Program-made: the position numbers and the translations under genes
NCBI GenBank assembly: GCA_025642065.1
Contig: JAODUP010000154.1
Span: 902,501 to 966,500 of the forward strand
Reading direction: 5' to 3'
Length of the DNA stretch: 64,000 nt
DNA from: Paralvinella palmiformis
Taxonomy: Eukaryota > Annelida > Polychaeta > Terebellida > Alvinellidae
Shown: piece after piece, positions 25,901 to 39,197 of the stretch
Position numbering within the stretch: position 1 is the first letter of the stretch
Layout of the letters: every line of letters begins with the position of its first letter
The notes under the pieces: model-generated
The model's input: the letters and a program-made list of their open reading frames with translations, nothing else
The model's database searches: none
Told to the model about the DNA's origin: nothing

Positions 25901-28842
25901 GTTCTATTCAGCATGAGATAACTATCAATTGTGAACCTATGTAAATGTTCTCCTTATATACACATCCTGGTTAAACAAACAAGTGCCTAACATTAACTAA
26001 ATAAGCCCCATAATGATTAGAAAAGCTGTGACAACAAATGTCAGATCAGCGTGGCTTCATTTGACACATTTTGTTGTGTTGATCTTAACTAAAACTTCAT
26101 TTTTTGTAGTGCAAGTTAACTGATAAATTCCATGTTTCTAAAATAATCAATAAAAATAAATACAATAATCATTAAAAAAAAGCATGATTTGTTTTTGGAG
26201 TGATTTAAATCATAATTGCGACTGATGGAAACTTTAGGCACAGTTCCTAAGTGGTTGCATAGCTATGTTCCCTAGCGCTAAAGGTTCAAGCAGTTAATGC
26301 AGAAGTTATCTTGACCTTTGAACATTTTGGATGCTCAGTATAATGTATTTCTGTCTAACTCATTAACTTGGGTTGTCAAATTCTGCTTATTACCGAGAAC
26401 AAGAGAGAAATACCAAGAACAAAATTAAAATAACCGAGAACAGGCTAAGATTGCCAATAATTTACCAATTTATTTAGAGTAGGCACATACACAACAATTG
26501 ATGTGATTGATTTTTCTTTCGTTTCATGATCTATGATCATGAAACAGGGATAACACATGAAAGTGCAAGCACTTATTTTCATTGTGGTCCCTTTTATTGA
26601 GTGGTTGTTAATAACTCCTCCCCCAGCACTCACAATGGAGGAGTATGGAAAGATGGCGCCGAAATACCCCTAAGATGGTCACTGCCAGAGTGAATTACAC
26701 CCTTCTTTTTTAATTAATTCAGTGAAGACATGGTATGCCAAACATTTGTGTTGAGTGTTTTCATCGGTCAATTGCACTGAAAAGCCGCTGTCATAACAAA
26801 AAGGTACCACATACCAGTATATGTGTCTTATTTTTGGTAGTTCTCTTTGCTAGTTGAGGAGTGGGTGAAATAAGTGGAATGCCTGAAGCAACTGGACATG
26901 GTACAGCAGCCAGGTACAGATCATCTGAAAGCTTCTACTGGACATAACATTGGATAGGTCAAAGAACCTGCATTTGCTGTACCCAAAACTGACATATATG
27001 TAGTGTTGCTGTTTCACTCTCAGTCTCTCACTATCCTTAGCAGAAGTTGAAAGATTCTTCAATCATTTAAAGCTGCCAAAGTCAGATTGACGTGCCAGCC
27101 TTGGAAATAAAAAACTTAACCAACAGACTGATCCAGGCGAAATGCGTTGCATCGGTTACCAACTGTCTCAGGTTAGAAACAGCTATGGCACACACTGTTA
27201 ATATGCGATGGCAACTTTTTACTAATGATAAATACTGGAAATCTTTCAGCAAATTATTTTATATTTCATGGAGACTGAGACTAGGATTTCAGCTGAACGA
27301 TTGTGTCTTTCCAAAGGATTTAACACAATACTTATCAGGATATAACCAAATGATTGAGCAGAGCGATTTTTCCAGATGAACAACACAGCTAAGCTTTAGT
27401 TATTCATGTTGACGCATAGGGGATTTTTAGCATGGGTTTCAATGGATTAAATAAACGATTTTAAAATTAAACATTTAGCTGAATTTTTAATGTAGAGCTT
27501 TGAAAATATTAATTTTACTTGTACCTGGGAACCAATCATATATGTATCACCTGTATACTATTTTTTTAAAAATTATATTACATTAGAGTAGTAACAGCCT
27601 TGACATTCACATAAACATTACATGAATGGCTGCTTCAGAAAATAAAATAGCTACAATATATTATGCATAAATACCAATGTTACAGTAATAAGAATCACCC
27701 ATTGAATTATAATCTATGTGATCATTGATGTTATCCATTCACATCGTCACGTCAGATAGATGGCAAAGGTTCTACAAGAAAATAAGTTTGAACTAGACAG
27801 GTCGGACCATGATAGCCATGCAAATCGCGCTGAACGTTACATAGTTTAGTAGCATATATCTATTGGATGAAGTCTATGCCATTCCTATTAAATGCAAAAT
27901 TATGATCTGGAAATAACATATCCTTAACGGACTATAAATAAAATCCAAATATAGCTGTATATTATATATACAGTCTTGTAAAACATCAAATTGAACATGG
28001 AGGAAGAAATGCGAGGGTCAATTAAATATGAGGCAGTAGTCAAGTGGGCCAGATTGATACAGAGGAGACTAAGATTTCACACTCTTATTCCAGTAGCTAG
28101 TTTAAAGTAAACAGGACCAAATGATTATGAGCACAATGTTATTGTAACTTATAGTGCACAGTGACATTTTACCTCAGAAGTAGGGATAGTTGCATATATT
28201 AGATAACATTCGAGGAATGGAGAAGCAGGTGAATTCTATATGTAAGTCCTGTTATTATGAAATAAGAAATATAGGACTTATTCGTAAATACATAAATGAT
28301 GAGACATGCAAGACTTTAGTCCAAGCCCTTATTATTCCCCGACTGGACTATGGCAATGCATTGTTATATAATATCCCCCTCTCTTTGATAAACCGCCTAC
28401 AGCAAGTGCAGAACTGCGCTACACGTCTGGTGACACTCACTAAAAAAATGGAACACAACACCAGTTTTGTTCCAGCTGTACTGGCTTCCTGTACATTTCA
28501 GATCGCTGTACAAGATCCTGTTTCAGACATTCAGTGTATTGTGTGGAACAGCATCACTGTATCTAAGCGATCTGATCGAAAAAATATACCAGTGACAATA
28601 CTCTGATCTAAGTTCTGTTAACTTTTGAGGGTACAAAAAAGCCATACAGCAATGTACAGAGAGAAATCTTTCTGAGCATCAGCTCCCAGGCTGTGGAATA
28701 AAGTTGTCAAACCTTATTAAACTTGCAGCAAATAAAGAAATATTTTGTAAGGTTTACTATGTATGAAATGTATTTGATCTATATGAGCTCAGAATAGGTT
28801 TTAATTGTGTTTTAAATGTAAAACACCGTAGAACAATTAAAG

Positions 28843-28887
<45 letters not shown>

Positions 28888-31800
28888 TTAAATATTGGCA
28901 TATTTTCATTCAATTGTTACAGTAAAATACTGGGGTACTTACTAAATGAGTAAAACTGTGATGGCCTCAGAAATTAAATAATTCAAGTACATACATACTT
29001 GTTCTTTACTTCGTCATTATTGTATACATGCCATGTTATTACATTTGTGGACCAATTTTCACATGAATGTGTTAACATTTTATCCTCAGACAAAGAAGTA
29101 TAATACCACAGAATAAGCCTGATAAAGATACATGTGTAGTTATTGCTTAAACAGAATCAAAACAGACATGCATAGTTCTTTGAAAATTCTTATTAATGCA
29201 TTTCTGGTTATCCTCCCCCCCCCCCCCAGTCCAGCCCATCCACTCCCTCATTGCCTCTGTCTTTCTTCCCACCCTGCCCTTTTTCTAGTCTAACTAGGGG
29301 TCTGAATACCGCACCCTAAGTTAGTACATACCAACCATCTGATACAAGTTTAAAATCACCATTGATTAGACTTAAAAACAGTGTAATGGAATTTGATGAG
29401 ACCTAATCAAAAGGTTAAAGTTCGGTTCGTCAATGATAACAAGTTGAGACAAATGACAACAACACAGAGACACAAAGTATTACCTGGAAGGCATCTCTTG
29501 TGCTTTCTGTAGTATTCTGACCAAGTAGGTACATCATTTAGACCTACAGACTTGTAGGTGTATTGCCTTCTTTTCTCCTCTTCTGGCATGTTCAGATATT
29601 TCTCTGTAATACAGAAACACACAGAACTACTGAATATATTATGAGACTGAGAGACAAGAGTAATTAAACACACACACACGTGTGTGCACAATTTACACTG
29701 TATGATAATTAGTTATTCTAGAATAAAATTTTATATTTAATTAGTTTGGATCATTGTCTTTTTGTTCACACAATTATTAAATAAATTTTGTGAGATATTT
29801 TTGTTAACCAAGTGAACAAACAGTAAATAAGAGTACCAAGAGATTGAGCTTTCAACAGAAGACATTTATCGTAAGTAACTATAAATAAACAATTTCTCAC
29901 ACTTATATGATATAGTTATGTTATAGATTATTTGATCCAGTCCACTACACATCATTACTATATTCTCACATGATATGCTGAGTGATTAAGGTTTACTGAG
30001 TGTTTACTATTTACAGAGTGAGACAGATGGTTAAGGGGCTAATACCACTTACCTAGTGATGCATGCTCTGGATACTATTTTATGTGGGCTGGATGTAAAG
30101 TTTGATCCAGACATTCCAAATTTATTTGTACCGGTATGTTATATGATCACACCTTATTATCATATACCTGTCACATAGTATAGATATACAGCATTAACTA
30201 TGTTGACTTAAATGGAAGCACTGATGAAATTAACCAATACGAGGTTAAATAATTTAAATGTTATGATGATATATAAATGGAAAGCATGTGTAGGTTTTAT
30301 ATCCTAGACATTTTTTATATGATGTACACCTAAAGGTGAGACTTTATAGCTCATTGTTTAGTTTTATCTGAGGCTGGCATTGACAATTAATGGAAATTAT
30401 CCAGCTTATTGCTTATTACATTACTTATTATTGACTAAAAGAAAGCTTTTGAGAGACTTCATATTATTGGCTGTCTAATAAGTTGATAGATTTAGCTTCA
30501 TGGACTATTACTAATACTAAGTATTAATAAGAAAAAACAGTACACTTACAGTTAATATTTATAGTGAAAATTTATAAATACTCAAGAAAATGACGATAAG
30601 GTTCAGTTGTCTATAGCTTCTGTGCTACCGTATATACTCGCATATAAGTCGACCCGACAGATAAGTTGAGGTCAGTTTTTGACCCTGTAATTCTTTCCTC
30701 AAGTCTATGCTCACTGTATAGGTCGAGGTCAATACCGTAATTTTTCACGTTATACACCAGTACTAAATGTGTCTTTTTTAAAAGAAAAACAATAGAAATA
30801 TCTGCTCACAATTGAGAGAAGTTTGTTTATTAAATACAACATCAAAGCAATTATAAAATCTGTATCACGCTGTCATACACGGAGGGTGTACCATTGTACG
30901 TAATTACGGACAAAATGATGCACAAGTCCAGCTGCAGATTATCCTGATTTCTCTTGTGTGTTATACACCAAAATTTGGTTTTTCAGACATTTTACGGTAT
31001 TGGTTTAAAATCCCTCAAAATCTGAATCGTTGTCATCATCCACAAAAAAGCTTACCCAGTCATAATCCGGAATCTCACATGTAGCAACAGAATCATCATA
31101 GTATCGTTATTTATTGGATAAGACTAGTAGGCAGAGATTTTCTTACAACTCTGGCTCAGACAAACACGCCTGATTGCAAGTGTTATTAATTCATTGTTTC
31201 ACAGCACACCTGGAAGAGCTGGTAGGTAACAATGCGTGACTATCAAGTATTATTATATAAAGACGGACATGTTTGTGATATCCAAATAACAGTTTGGTGA
31301 AAATTAATTGTTATTTATTGAATAATAATGATTTAGTAGGCAGCGATATGACAATTTTATTCTGACTGATTATGGGGTTGAATTCTGTAGTGTTGTGTGT
31401 CCAGGATGGCCGAAAAAATATTTCCTTCAGCTAGTACGAACTATGTCGGGCGTATAAGTCGAGGTGCTTCTGGGAGCTCCCTTTTCACTACCAACAAATC
31501 GACTTATACGCGAGTATATACAGTATGTGTTTCATTCTGAGCTACTTTCACAAATTGCCAGTGATGCTGCATCTGATGTTTACAAAATAATTGCCGTACC
31601 CAAGAAATTAATGGAATGTTTGTTGCGAACATGTTGTGCCGTTTGCTGGCATTGAGGGATACGTTGTGTTGACAATCAAGCTACTGAGAGTTTTGGCGGA
31701 TATTCTGTGGCAGAAAGTTGTCTTGGTTTACAAAAAAAAATAAAAATATTCTTTCACAGTCTGTACTACTGTGAAACAAGATCAAAATGTCCACCATGAC

Positions 31801-34800
31801 AAAGGCAAGGATATCAAAGTGTGGCTGATCAGTGCCATTCTTTATCTGTTTCATCCATACAAACCACAAAGATTACTGTATTCTATTAAAATATAATTAA
31901 ATTAAGCTAGGTCATCATTAATTGATCACAACAAACATACATCTCCATGTATTATGAATGACTCATACAAATTCTACAAGGAATTTTAGAAAGAAAAGAA
32001 CAGCAGCAAGGACAGGTAGATCTATCACTGGAATTTTGGTTCAGTACCTAAAATTTCACATTATTGCCCACGTAAAAGGTTACATAAATACACACATCTA
32101 ACAGTCACTGATTATAGCTTCATATTGTCCATGTCATTGGATCCATTGGTGGCTACACTGAATGGTTTGTTTCACATCTGACTGGCAATGTAATTTGAAT
32201 CACTACTGACTAACGTTTCCACAAGAACATTTGTTTTCTTCTTCCTAATAAGTACAAAATCCAAACTTGGATATTGCGTACTGGTTTTTGTGCGACCACT
32301 GCCATATTTTTTCACTATCCCTGTAGTGGGAAACATTGTACGAAAGAGGGGATCTCCTGCATACTGCGCAAGTAATACACATCGCCCCCACAAAATTCTG
32401 GGCCCTCCTTGAAAAAATGCACCATTCCAATTCACTGGTCCAGCAAAGATTTTCAAGCCTAGGCACATGGCAGTCTAGGGCAACTGCCATGTGATAAAAT
32501 AGTGACAGAACTGTACTGCATGGAACTATTATGGGAAAAGGCAGATTTATTGTAGTTTTCAGAGTACAGGTGTAATGGCCTATAAAGAAGAACAGAAAGG
32601 CTAAATGGACTCTGGACCTCCAATAATAACAAAGTGAAATACCCTTTAGACCTAGACAGACAATGACCTGAAATCAGGTACTTGGGTTCTGTAAAAACAT
32701 TCATACTACGGAGATGCATGAGCACGTGCACAAACACACACTCTTACCTTTTTGTTCTTTCCAACTCTCATCTGACCATGCTCTCCTATCCGCTGCACCT
32801 CTTGTCATTTTAGTCACATTGTATTCTGGTAATTAAAACAATAATAAACTATTTCTTAATTTTGTTTTCATATAGCACTGACACACACACACACACACCA
32901 AAGCAATCAACTTTGATGGATAAATCCTTATTTAAGTAAATTAATTAAACTGAATTTAACTGAAACCAAGAAGAACCTGGAAACAAAGTGTCTGTCCATT
33001 ATTAAATGAGAAGCAGTTCAATAATACAATTATTCTGTGACAGAATCATATACCTCATAGAAATATTTCATTAAAAAGGAAATTTACTTGATGTAACCAT
33101 AAATATACAATTAGATTTTATCAGATTTCATATTGAGTGATAAGTATTTTCTGGTTCGTGATATGGATTTATTTTCTTATTGTATAATGTATATTCTATT
33201 TTCAGATTCTGATCAGTGGGAAGATAAGTTTATAGCTAAACAATATTATGTAATAGAATTGTTTTTTGGTATATATTGTCAGTATTGTTGATGTTAGAAA
33301 TAAAACTATATTCTACTGGCTGCATGTGTGCAAGCACACACACACATGCATGCACACACACACACACAGAAACACACTTTCTAACTCTTACCTTTGTGTT
33401 CTTTCCAACTCTCATCTGTCCATGCTTTCCTATCCACTGCACCTTTTGTCTGTTTAGTCACATTGTGTTCTGATAATGAAAATAATAAACAGTTTATTAA
33501 TTTTGTTTTCATTTAGCACTGACACACACACACACGGACACCTCCATGGTCTAATGGTAGCATGTTGGATCACAGATCACTACCACCTTGTTTGAATCTC
33601 AGCACGAGCATATCTGAAAAGTGTTTCATGTTTGACTTCGCTTCATTACCTATGGAGGTTGCTCGGCCCATTTAGCCTATCAAGTGCACAAAAGTGGCTG
33701 TAAAACATCAATCATCATCCCCCCCCCCCAACACACACTTTCTGACTCTTACCTTTTTCTTCTTTCCAACTCTCATCTGATTGCGCTTTCCTATCCACTG
33801 CACCTCCCGTCTGTTTAGTCTCATTGTGTTCTGGTAATGAAAATAATAACAAACTGTTTATTAATTTTGTTTTCATTTAGCACTGACACACACTCACATC
33901 ATGGTCATGTCATGAAAAACATAAAAACACCAGATCAAATATTTCTTTTGGGATATATACCATTGAATATATTTACATTCACCTCTATCATACACAGTAA
34001 TATCAATTAATGATGCTTCTCTTAAATAAATACAATATGAGAGTTACAAACTTATTCACACATTTAGCTTACAGAAAACTACCAATACTGACTACATGAG
34101 AGCGAAGTGTTTAGTTACACTAGTAAGCTAAAGTCAGTGTTTCCCTTGGGTAAAAAGGAGTGTGAGGTGGTACAGAGACAAGCACCAAAGGTGCAGTCAG
34201 TCATGGGGGTCCAACATATTGTTTCTCTATGCAAAGTATTATATGGCATGCAGTATGCAATTTCATATAAATGTTTTGCCAAAGATTTTCATGCCAAGAA
34301 CATGGCAACAGAATAGAAATACAGAATAAATAGCACAAAAAACAGGTGTGTGTGTGAGAGTTACTCCCCTAAACAGACTTACACATTATAAATGCTAAAA
34401 AAACTATATTATTATTAAAAAATATCCTGTTGTTACATCCTTAGAATGCTTATTCAAGAATATGCCGAAGCTTTTCATGCCAATTAAGAACATGGCTAAT
34501 CAGTTCAAATTGCAGCTTTCTCTGTTGGAAATGGAGTAACATAACATGTTACTGATTGCTACTGCATATAAATTTATGCAATTACAAAAAAATTGGCCAC
34601 TGCACAGAGCGACCAAAACCTATGCTACTCCACTGAAATCATATGGCACATCCAGACATATGGAAGTGCTCTTGCCCGCTTGCATGCTTTTCCATTTTTG
34701 CCGTATCTGTATACTGCAATCTTAGCTTAAAATACATTGTGAAATAAAAATACTCTGTCACCCAAATAGCGAGGCAGTGTAGAAAATAAGCGAGGCAGGC

Positions 34801-37800
34801 CCCCTTTCTCATTATACAGATGGGGAAACTCTGAGAAGTTATCTATTCTTTCAACCTGTCTAATTGTTAACATGTAAAATTGTTGGTGGTCACTTTTTTC
34901 TGGTGAGACATGGTTCTGTATTTTCCTAGTAAGCTCATACAATGAATGAGTACATTTCAAGTATTAATACAGTACAAATTGAAACGTCTGCGGCCTGCTT
35001 TTCACTACCAACAAATCGACTTATACGCGAGTATATACAGTATGTGTTTCATTCTGAGCTACTTTCACAAATTGCCAGTGATGCTGCATCTGATGTTTAC
35101 AAAATAATTGCCGTACCCAAGAAATTAATGGAATGTTTGTTGCGAACATGTTGTGCCGTTTGCTGGCATTGAGGGATACGTTGTGTTGACAATCAAGCTA
35201 CTGAGAGTTTTGGCGGATATTCTGTGGCAGAAAGTTGTCTTGGTTTACAAAAAAAAATAAAAATATTCTTTCACAGTCTGTACTACTGTGAAACAAGATC
35301 AAAATGTCCACCATGACAAAGGCAAGGATATCAAAGTGTGGCTGATCAGTGCCATTCTTTATCTGTTTCATCCATACAAACCACAAAGATTACCGTATTC
35401 TATTAAAATATAATTAAATTAAGCTAGGTCATCATTAATTGATCACAACAAACATACATCTCCATGTATTATGAATGACTCATACAAATTCTACAAGGAA
35501 TTTTAGAAAGAAAAGAACAGCAGCAAGGACAGGTATCACTGGAATTTTGGTTCAGTACCTAAAATTTCACATTATTGCCCACGTAAAAGGTTACATAAAT
35601 ACACACATCTAACAGTCACTGATTATAGCTTCATATTGTCCATGTCATTGGATCCATTGGTGGCTACACTGAATGGTTTGTTTCACATCTGACTGGCAAT
35701 GTAATTTGAATCACTACTGACTAACGTTTCCACAAGAACATTTGTTTTCTTCTTCCTAATAAGTACAAAATCCAAACTTGGATATTGCGTACTGGTTTTT
35801 GTGCGACCACTGCCATATTTTTTCACTATCCCTGTAGTGGGAAACATTGTACGAAAGAGGGGATCTCCTGCATACTGCGCAAGTAATACACATCGCCCCC
35901 ACAAAATTCTGGGCCCTCCTTGAAAAAATGCACCATTCCAATTCACTGGTCCAGCAAAGATTTTCAAGCCTAGGCACATGGCAGTCTAGGGCAACTGCCA
36001 TGTGATAAAATAGTGACAGAACTGTACTGCATGGAACTATTATGGGAAAAGGCAGATTTATTGTAGTTTTCAGAGTACAGGTGTAATGGCCTATAAAGAA
36101 GAACAGAAAGGCTAAATGGACTCTGGACCTCCAATAATAACAAAGTGAAATACCCTTTAGACCTAGACAGACAATGACCTGAAATCAGGTACTTGGGTTC
36201 TGTAAAAACATTCATACTACGGAGATGCATGAGCACGTGCACAAACACACACTCTTACCTTTTTGTTCTTTCCAACTCTCATCTGACCATGCTCTCCTAT
36301 CCGTTGCACCTCTTGTCATTTTAGTCACATTGTATTCTGGTAATTAAAACAATAATAAACTATTTCTTAATTTTGTTTTCATATAGCACTGACACACACA
36401 AACACACACACCAAAGCAATCAACTTTGATGGATAAATCCTTATTTAAGTAAATTAATTAAACTGAATTTAACTGAAACCAAGAAGAACCTGGAAACAAA
36501 GTGTCTGTCCATTATTAAATGAGAAGCAGTTCAATAATACAATTATTCTGTGACAGAATCATATACCTCATAGAAATATTTCATTAAAAAGGAAATTTAC
36601 TTGATGTAACCATAAATATACAATTAGATTTTATCAGATTTCATATTGAGTGATAAGTATTTTCTGGTTCGTGATATGGATTTATTTTCTTATTGTATAA
36701 TGTATATTCTATTTTCAGATTCTGATCAGTGGGAAGATAAGTTTATAGCTAAACAATATTATGTAATAGAATTGTTTTTTGGTATATATTGTCAGTATTG
36801 TTGATGTTAGAAATAAAACTATATTCTACTGGCTGCATGTGTGCAAGCACACACACACATGCATGCACACACACACACACTTTCTAACTCTTACCTTTGT
36901 GTTCTTTCCAACTCTCATCTGTCCATGCTTTCCTATCCACTGCACCTTTTGTCTGTTTAGTCACATTGTGTTCTGATAATGAAAATAATAAACAGTTTAT
37001 TAATTTTGTTTTCATTTAGCACTGACACACACACACACCTCCATGGTCTAATGGTAGCATGTTGGATCACAGATCACTACCACCTTGTTTGAATCTCAGC
37101 ACGAGCATATCTGAAAAGTGTTTCATGTTTGACTTCGCTTCATTACCTATGGAGGTTGCTCGGCCCATTTAGCCTATCAAGTGCACAAAAGTGGCTGTAA
37201 AACATCAATCATCATCACCCCCACCCCCCCAACACACACTTTCTGACTCTTACCTTTTTCTTCTTTCCAACTCTCATCTGATTGCGCTTTCCTATCCACT
37301 GCACCTCCCGTCTGTTTAGTCTCATTGTGTTCTGGTAATGAAAATAATAACAAACTGTTTATTAATTTTGTTTTCATTTAGCACTGACACACACTCACAT
37401 CATGGTCATGTCATGAAAAACATAAAAACACCAGATCAAATATTTCTTTTGGGATATATACCATTGAATATATTTACATTCACCTCTATCATACACAGTA
37501 ATATCAATTAATGATGCTTCTCTTAAATAAATACAATATGAGAGTTACAAACTTATTCACACATTTAGCTTACAGAAAACTACCAATACTGACTACATGA
37601 GAGCGAAGTGTTTAGTTACACTAGTAAGCTAAAGTCAGTGTTTCCCTTGGGTAAAAAGGAGTGTGAGGTGGTACAGAGACAAGCACCAAAGGTGCAGTCA
37701 GTCATGGGGGTCCAACATATTGTTTCTCTATGCAAAGTATTATATGGCATGCAGTATGCAATTTCATATAAATGTTTTGCCAAAGATTTTCATGCCAAGA

Positions 37801-39159
37801 ACATGGCAACAGAATAGAAATACAGAATAAATAGCACAAAAAACAGGTGTGTGTGTGAGAGTTACTCCCCTAAACAGACTTACACATTATAAATGCTAAA
37901 AAAACTATATTATTATTAAAAAATATCCTGTTGTTACATCCTTAGAATGCTTATTCAAGAATATGCCGAAGCTTTTCATGCCAATTAAGAACATGGCTAA
38001 TCAGTTCAAATTGCAGCTTTCTCTGTTGGAAATGGAGTAACATAACATGTTACTGATTGCTACTGCATATAAATTTATGCAATTACAAAAAATTTGGCCA
38101 CTGCACAGAGCGACCAAAACCTATGCTACTCCACTGAAATCATATGGCACATCCAGACATATGGAAGTGCTCTTGCCCGCTTGCATGCTTTTCCATTTTT
38201 GCCGTATCTGTATACTGCAATCTTAGCTTAAAATACATTGTGAAATAAAAATACTCTGTCACCCAAATAGCGAGGCAGTGTAGAAAATAAGCGAGGCAGG
38301 CCCCCTCTCTCATTATACAGATGGGGAAACTCTGAGAAGTTATCTATTCTTTCAACCTGTCTAATTGTTAACATGTAAAATTGTTGGTGGTCACCTTTTT
38401 TCTGGTGAGACATGGTTCTGTATTTTCCTAGTAAGCTCATACAATGAATGAGTACATTTCAAGTATTAATACAGTACAAATTCAAACGTCTGCGGCCTGC
38501 TTTGTACTTTCATTAGTGTTATCACTATTTCAAACACTATTTTGTAGCTCTACGAAAACTAGACCTGTAGACTAGTAAATATTATCAACTAATTGATCTA
38601 TTCTAGATCAATCTCCACAGAAATATAGATCTACTATCTAGACTAGTCATACTCATAGACATGTCATAGTCTATAAAGACTAGTGTCTAGTTACTAGTAC
38701 TAGACTAGTAGTATTAGTAGACGTCTATTATTGACTCTATACTGACTATAGTCTATAGTACAGAGTAGATATAGTATATCTAGTTATAGTAGACTATAGT
38801 CTACGTCTATAGGCCCAAATAGTGTCTAGATCTAGTATATCTAGAGACTAGAGTATAGACACTAAGTGACTAACTAGTAACTCTAAGACTAAGTCAGTTA
38901 CAAAGACGTCAAAGTTTACTTATAGTTATATATCTAGATTCTATATCATTGTATTTGGTACAATCTACAAGTAGACGACAGCTGAACAATATACAAAATT
39001 TAGACTGATTTTAAATAAAGGATCTAATAAATACGTCTACAAATCATAGCTGTTTCTAAGATCAGCGGCGATTTGTTTTCACTTAAGTTCAAGGTCGAAT
39101 TTACAAAATGTGGAATGGTAGTCACGACTTTATGCTCTATTCAACTAGTTTTCACCACA

Positions 39160-39197
<38 letters not shown>

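Larger units (their letters stand above)
25348..29483 (-). other. MACROD intron with transposon relics
   Basis: Contains poly-C/poly-G tracts and a hairpin (25.57-25.74 kb), a SINE B fragment (26.6 kb), a hAT relic (27.04 kb), a LINE relic (28.19-28.79 kb) and an AT run (28.85 kb). The remainder is AT-rich with no identifiable content. Confidence 0.6.
29604..32747 (-). other. MACROD intron with pogo-like and hAT relics
   Basis: 29.6-30.6 kb is AT-rich with nothing recognised apart from a CA/TG run near 29670. From 30.63 kb it holds an inverted-repeat transposon, and from 31.48 kb the first copy of the 3.5-kb duplication. Confidence 0.6.
31482..34997. repeat. 3.5-kb tandem duplication, copy 1
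   Basis: Nearly identical to 34998-38503 (offset 3517 bp at the left end), differing by a few substitutions, a 6-bp indel near 32017 and CA-repeat lengths. It carries three MACROD exons, a SINE and hAT relics. Confidence 0.97.
34998..38503. repeat. 3.5-kb tandem duplication, copy 2
   Basis: It begins at the equivalent of 31482, inside the right terminal repeat region of the pogo-like element. It ends at gcggcctgcttt (about 38503), where copy 1 instead runs into the junction cctgctttt. The word cttt is shared by both breakpoints and the junction. Confidence 0.97.

Noticed and set aside
26521..26545. Short palindrome gtttcatgat-ctatg-atcatgaaac
   Set aside because: 10-bp arms in AT-rich DNA are expected by chance at this window size.
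34107..34316. 69-codon frame repeated exactly at 37608-37817
   Set aside because: It is repeated only because of the 3.5-kb segmental duplication. It lies antisense in an intron and shows no conserved motif.
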